Of a stretch of 64,000 nt of DNA, positions 60,937 to 64,000 are shown piece after piece. Position 1 is the first letter of the stretch. Each line of letters starts with the position of its first letter. Where the stretch lies: contig JAPEVF010000004.1 of the NCBI GenBank assembly GCA_029747585.1, positions 1 through 64,000 of the forward strand. The letters run 5' to 3'. This stretch comes from Pleurotus djamor (taxonomy: Eukaryota > Basidiomycota > Agaricomycetes > Agaricales > Pleurotaceae). The notes below the pieces were generated by a model that made no database searches, had not been told where the DNA came from, and saw nothing but the letters and a program-made list of their open reading frames with translations. A program made the position numbers and the translations under genes.

Positions 60937-62156
60937 ATGTCCAGTCCAAGGTCATCGCAGCTATGGGTACCTCTTGAATGCAATCCTGAGGTAAGGAATC
61001 CACGCCTCATGTCAAGTTGATGCTACTCAAGCCGATCCTAGGTGTTCAATTCGGTATGGATGGTATCTCATCAAGCCCTCCTCCACCTACTTCACGGCAT
61101 TCTAGTGGGCTAAACAAGCTGGACTCGTTTTGTCGCAAGATTGCTTCCACGAACTCTTAGGACTTGACGAAGAGGTAACTGACCTCCCTTCGCAAAGTGG
61201 ATCGTGTCCTTACTGCCTACTCGCCCTCGTTTAGCTCCTTGCTCTGATTCCACAGCCGGTCAAGGCATTAGTATTGATCTTCCCCGACATAGGCGAAGTC
61301 AAAGCCAGGCACAATACAGAAGATGAGCTTACTAGGAAGGAAGGTACCCTTCCAATCGATCCTACAGTTGTGTATGTCAAACAAACAGTAAGGATGCGGT
61401 TTAGATTTTATTTGATCCATCCCTTCACTCACTCACTGGACGCAGATCAAGAACGCATGCGGAACAATGGCGATCGTTCATGCACTTGCGAATGTAAGTG
61501 GCGGTCTCTTTGGCGTATTCCCTACTCTCGCCTAATTTCCTCCAGAGCAATGTGACTTTCTCCCCCCATAGTCCTATGTCCGAGTTCATCACACAGTGTC
61601 AAGGTATGTGGTATGTTCTGGGCAACATACTCTCATGATTCGTACTCACTGTATTTCACAAGAGAAAACACCCGATGAACGTGCACAACTGCTCGAAACC
61701 TCCCCTTTTGTCACAAACATCCATACGAACACAGCTCAACAAGGACAATCTATCGTGAATGAAGAAACTATTCATCCCCCGCATCACTACACGGCCTTCA
61801 TCCCTGCACCTTAACCGGATCTGCGCAAGAAAGCTAGCACGGGGGGGAGTAGCTGCGGCGACTACAACTATTGCTAATTTAGTCGCAGGGTACGAGGGAA
61901 CCTCAAAGGAAAGCACGGGGATGCGCCTAGTAGAGCTCGATGGTAGGAGGATCGGAGCCTTTGATCGGGGTGAATGCAAAGACTTTTTACGGGTGCGTTG
62001 TTGGGTCTGGAGGATGATCGTGGTCAATACTCTGACGCTCCTCACAATTAGGACGCGGTTCGTTATATCAAGGAGAGTTATATTGCGTTTGCGGCGCCTG
62101 GGGACGTTCGGTTTAATATACTCGCACTAGCACCTCCGTCGAAGTCCTCTGTGTAA
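60937..62156 (+). pseudogene. Ubiquitin C-terminal hydrolase paralogue, disrupted (copy b)
   Basis: Exons give MSSPRSSQLWVPLECNPE, VFNS, WAKQAGLVLSQDCFHELLGL, LLALIPQPVKALVLIFPDIG and, after another intron, IKNACGTMAIVHALAN with the catalytic Cys. SNVTFSPHSPMSEFITQCQ follows, then HHYTAFIPAP with the catalytic His. The frame then meets TAA at 61812-61814 where the intact paralogue has GAA, and a run of seven Gs at 61841-61847 shifts the frame by one. Beyond this the homology resumes as GVAAATTTIANLVAGYEG, MRLVELDGRRIGAFDRGECK and DAVRYIKESYIAFA, ending in a TAA at 62154-62156. The truncated product would lack the active-site Asp. It is either a young pseudogene or two sequencing errors. Confidence 0.85.
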
Positions 62157-62429
62157 TCCGATTCTACGGTAATCAAACACCTGTTGGCAAGCCTGGAATC
62201 TTTATGACGCATTGTCGGCGCGCCCTCAGTGTTCTTTTCGCCGAGGCCAGAGAATTTGTAAGATACCGCTAGAAAAATCAGAGAAGGCGATNAAAACGCA
62301 TACGGGGTCGCGCTGGGTCAATCAGGCCGATTGAAGAAGACCTGGAGTTCAGTTATGCTGGACCGCGAGACATGCAGTCCTGTCGATTAGGGCTGTGAAC
62401 TAGATTTTTTTCGAGATTACAAAGTCGCG

Positions 62430-63668
62430 TTATGTAGAACCATCTGACGGAGGTGCTAACGCTAGTATGTTGAACCGGACATCTCCAGGCGCGAACTTGA
62501 TGTAATTCTCCTTGATATAACGAACCGCATCCTGGAGTAAGGGGGCCGTGGTACTTAGTATATGGATAATGATACAGGCCGAAGCACCTACCCGTAAAAC
62601 ATCTTTGCATTCGCCTCGGTCAAGCGGACCCACTCTCTCACCATCAAGCTCTATCAGGCGCATCCCCGAGCTATCCTTTGGACGACCCGCCATCGCCTCA
62701 GCAGCTTCCTTCAGAGTGGATTCACTTTCCGCAACTGAGCTGTCAGAGTCAAGAGCGACAGCAGCAACACCACCTTCGCTGGCCTTCTTGCGTAAATCAG
62801 GTTCGGGAGCGGTAACAAAAGCGGAGTAATGAAGGGGAGTGTCCATGACTTCGTCGGTCACGATGGATTGGCCTTGTTGGGCTGTGTTCGTATGGATGTT
62901 TGTGAAAAGGGGGGTGGTTTCGAGTAGATGCGCCCGCTCATCAGGTGTCTTCCCTTTGAAAATTCAGTGATTACGAGATGAAGTCATTTTAACCAGGAAC
63001 GTACCTTGACATTGTATTATAAACTCGGACAGAGGACTATGCGGCGAGAAGGTCACATTGCTCTAGTTATCGATGAGAGTAGGGGATGCTACCGAATAGA
63101 CTGACACTCACATTGGCGAGTGCGTGTACGATTGCCATGGTCCCACAGGCGTTGTTGATCTACAGCTGGTGAATGAGCTAAACCACGAGGAGAAACAGCA
63201 AACCGGGTCCTGACAGTTTGCTTGATCCACACAAGTGTGGGGTCAACAGGAAACGCGCCTATCTGCTTGACTGACTCATCCTCCGAGTCGTTCCTCGCTT
63301 TCACCTCTCCCAAGTCCGGGAAGATCAAGATCAATGCCTTCACTGGTTGCGGAATCAAAGCAAGTAACTAAACCGGCAAAACCGTGAGCATTGCTCGTAT
63401 ATCGTCCGATACTCACCTCTTCGTCGAGCCCTAGGACATCATGGAAGCAATCTTGCGATAAGATGAGACCAGCTTGTTTGGCCCACTAAGCAAGATGGTA
63501 TATAGCGTGCATGACATCGACTGGCGGTACTCATGTCCGTACCGAATTGAACACCTAAGATGATCGTCCTAATGATACATAGCCACTTCAAATAGGTTAC
63601 TAGCGATGACTTACTTCGGGATTGCACTCAAGGGGTACCCATTTCTGTGAAGATCTTCTGTTCGACAT
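62430..63668 (-). CDS. Ubiquitin C-terminal hydrolase, UCH family (peptidase C12), intact copy c
   Basis: Start MSNRRSSQKWVPLECNPE at 63668. After VFNS come WAKQAGLILSQDCFHDVLGL, LLALIPQPVKALILIFPDLG and, after another intron, INNACGTMAIVHALAN, which holds the catalytic Cys. SNVTFSPHSPLSEFIIQCQ follows. The catalytic His is in PLHYSAFVTAPEPD (about 62830) and the active-site Asp in MRLIELDGERVGPLDRGECK. The end is NILALAPPSDGST-stop. His and Asp are 62 residues apart against 15 in human UCHL3, because of an Ala/Ser-rich insertion. UCH enzymes free ubiquitin from small adducts and processed precursors. All triad residues are present, so this copy is probably active. Length about 310 residues. 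Confidence 0.93.
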
Positions 63669-63793
63669 GATTGATTTCAAGAAAGTTGTGAGGGCGTCGG
63701 TAAAGGGGGCGAAGAGGGGCGAAGACGCGTCACCTGTTCATGTGACCTCTCCCTGACGCGAATCGGCTATTAGTATTAGTAATAGTATGTATC

Positions 63794-64000
63794 ATGGCTC
63801 AACTTACTCTCGATAGTCGTATCGGCTCCATCCCAACCAAAGGCAAGCCGCTCCCCAGCTTCTCCCGCGTTTGGCAGGACGAAGCCGCTACTACCGCAAC
63901 TTACACGGTGGGAGCGCTGACACAACTCCATGTTGGTAACGACGTACTGGTGTACAAAGGCACATTAGTCGGGTACCCTTCCCAAATGGCAAAAGGACCT
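63794..64000 (+). CDS. Unknown protein, 5' part only, cut by the window edge
   Basis: The ATG at 63794 opens a frame of 69 codons without a stop up to base 64000: MAQLTLDSRIGSIPTKGKPL, then PSFSRVWQDEAATTATYTVG. The composition is protein-like (mixed hydrophobic and charged, few repeats). No domain is recognised from this portion. It is divergent from the UCH gene (start 63668) over 125 bp. The rest of the gene, including any introns, lies to the right. Confidence 0.5.
   Translation, partial: MAQLTLDSRIGSIPTKGKPLPSFSRVWQDEAATTATYTVGALTQLHVGNDVLVYKGTLVGYPSQMAKGP

Larger units (their letters stand above)
60937..63668. repeat. Imperfect inverted pair of UCH gene copies
   Basis: Two paralogous genes of about 1.2 kb, convergent, at 60937-62156 (+) and 62430-63668 (-), separated by about 270 bp. 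Exon order and intron positions correspond throughout. They form a diverged inverted repeat at the DNA level. Confidence 0.8.

Noticed and set aside
62638..62831. Impression that UCH copies have lost the catalytic His because the motif before ELDG reads MRLIELDG
   Set aside because: The UCHL3 catalytic His is in HFIAL, upstream of ELDG; the equivalent HYSAF is present in copy c, so the triad is intact.

Overview
The window is nuclear DNA from a filamentous basidiomycete fungus, most likely an Agaricomycete. The support is direct: genes are packed on both strands, broken by many 47-70 nt introns (GT-AG, with two probable GC-AG), and the proteins are typical of that group (copper radical oxidase, DUF6593 protein, GPI-anchored cupredoxin, two-cysteine Ecl1-like protein, Dal5-type MFS carrier). 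No rRNA, tRNA, CRISPR array or intact transposon was recognised. The sequence is a draft consensus with scattered single Ns and two poor patches (about 26.7-27.1 kb and 44.0-44.7 kb). At least one N (55242) behaves as a surplus base that breaks a reading frame.

Layout. 0-10 kb: partial Ecl1-like gene (-), VPS54 of the GARP tether (-) sharing a 108 bp divergent promoter with a metaxin/Sam37-like gene (+), a TLC-domain membrane protein (-) and an unknown coiled-coil protein (-). 10-12 kb: two tandem G-protein gamma-subunit genes (+). 12-23 kb, all (+): GPI-anchored cupredoxin, myotubularin phosphatase, S-adenosylmethionine synthetase, ADE4 amidophosphoribosyltransferase and a secreted copper radical oxidase. 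23-30 kb: PNO1/DIM2 ribosome biogenesis factor (-), a URI/Bud27-like protein (+) and a large unusual protein kinase (-). 30-41 kb: DUF6593 protein, CTF18 clamp loader, small secreted NTF2-like protein (all +), MFS carrier (-) and CLP1 RNA kinase/processing factor (+). 41-56 kb: EF-hand alternative NADH dehydrogenase (-), cyclic phosphodiesterase (-), ATP synthase beta (+), ATG9 (-), 2-isopropylmalate synthase (-) and cytosolic glutamyl-tRNA synthetase (+). 56-64 kb is the accessory part: a stray 3' fragment of a ubiquitin C-terminal hydrolase (UCH) gene, a proline-rich coiled-coil gene (-), an F-box-like gene (+), then two convergent UCH paralogues of which the (+) copy is broken and the (-) copy intact, and the start of an unknown gene (+).

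Most genes are unrelated housekeeping functions (membrane traffic and autophagy, methyl-donor, purine and leucine metabolism, respiration, RNA and ribosome processing), so there is no biosynthetic cluster. The observations most worth a second look are: the kinase at 26-30 kb, which lacks the usual beta-3 lysine but has a lysine in the glycine loop where WNK kinases have theirs, and carries two SAP-like motifs and a long acidic tract; the tandem G-gamma pair; an isopropylmalate synthase with two tandem regulatory domains; an ADE4 gene whose start codon seems to be split by an intron; and the duplicated, partly decayed UCH family at the right end.
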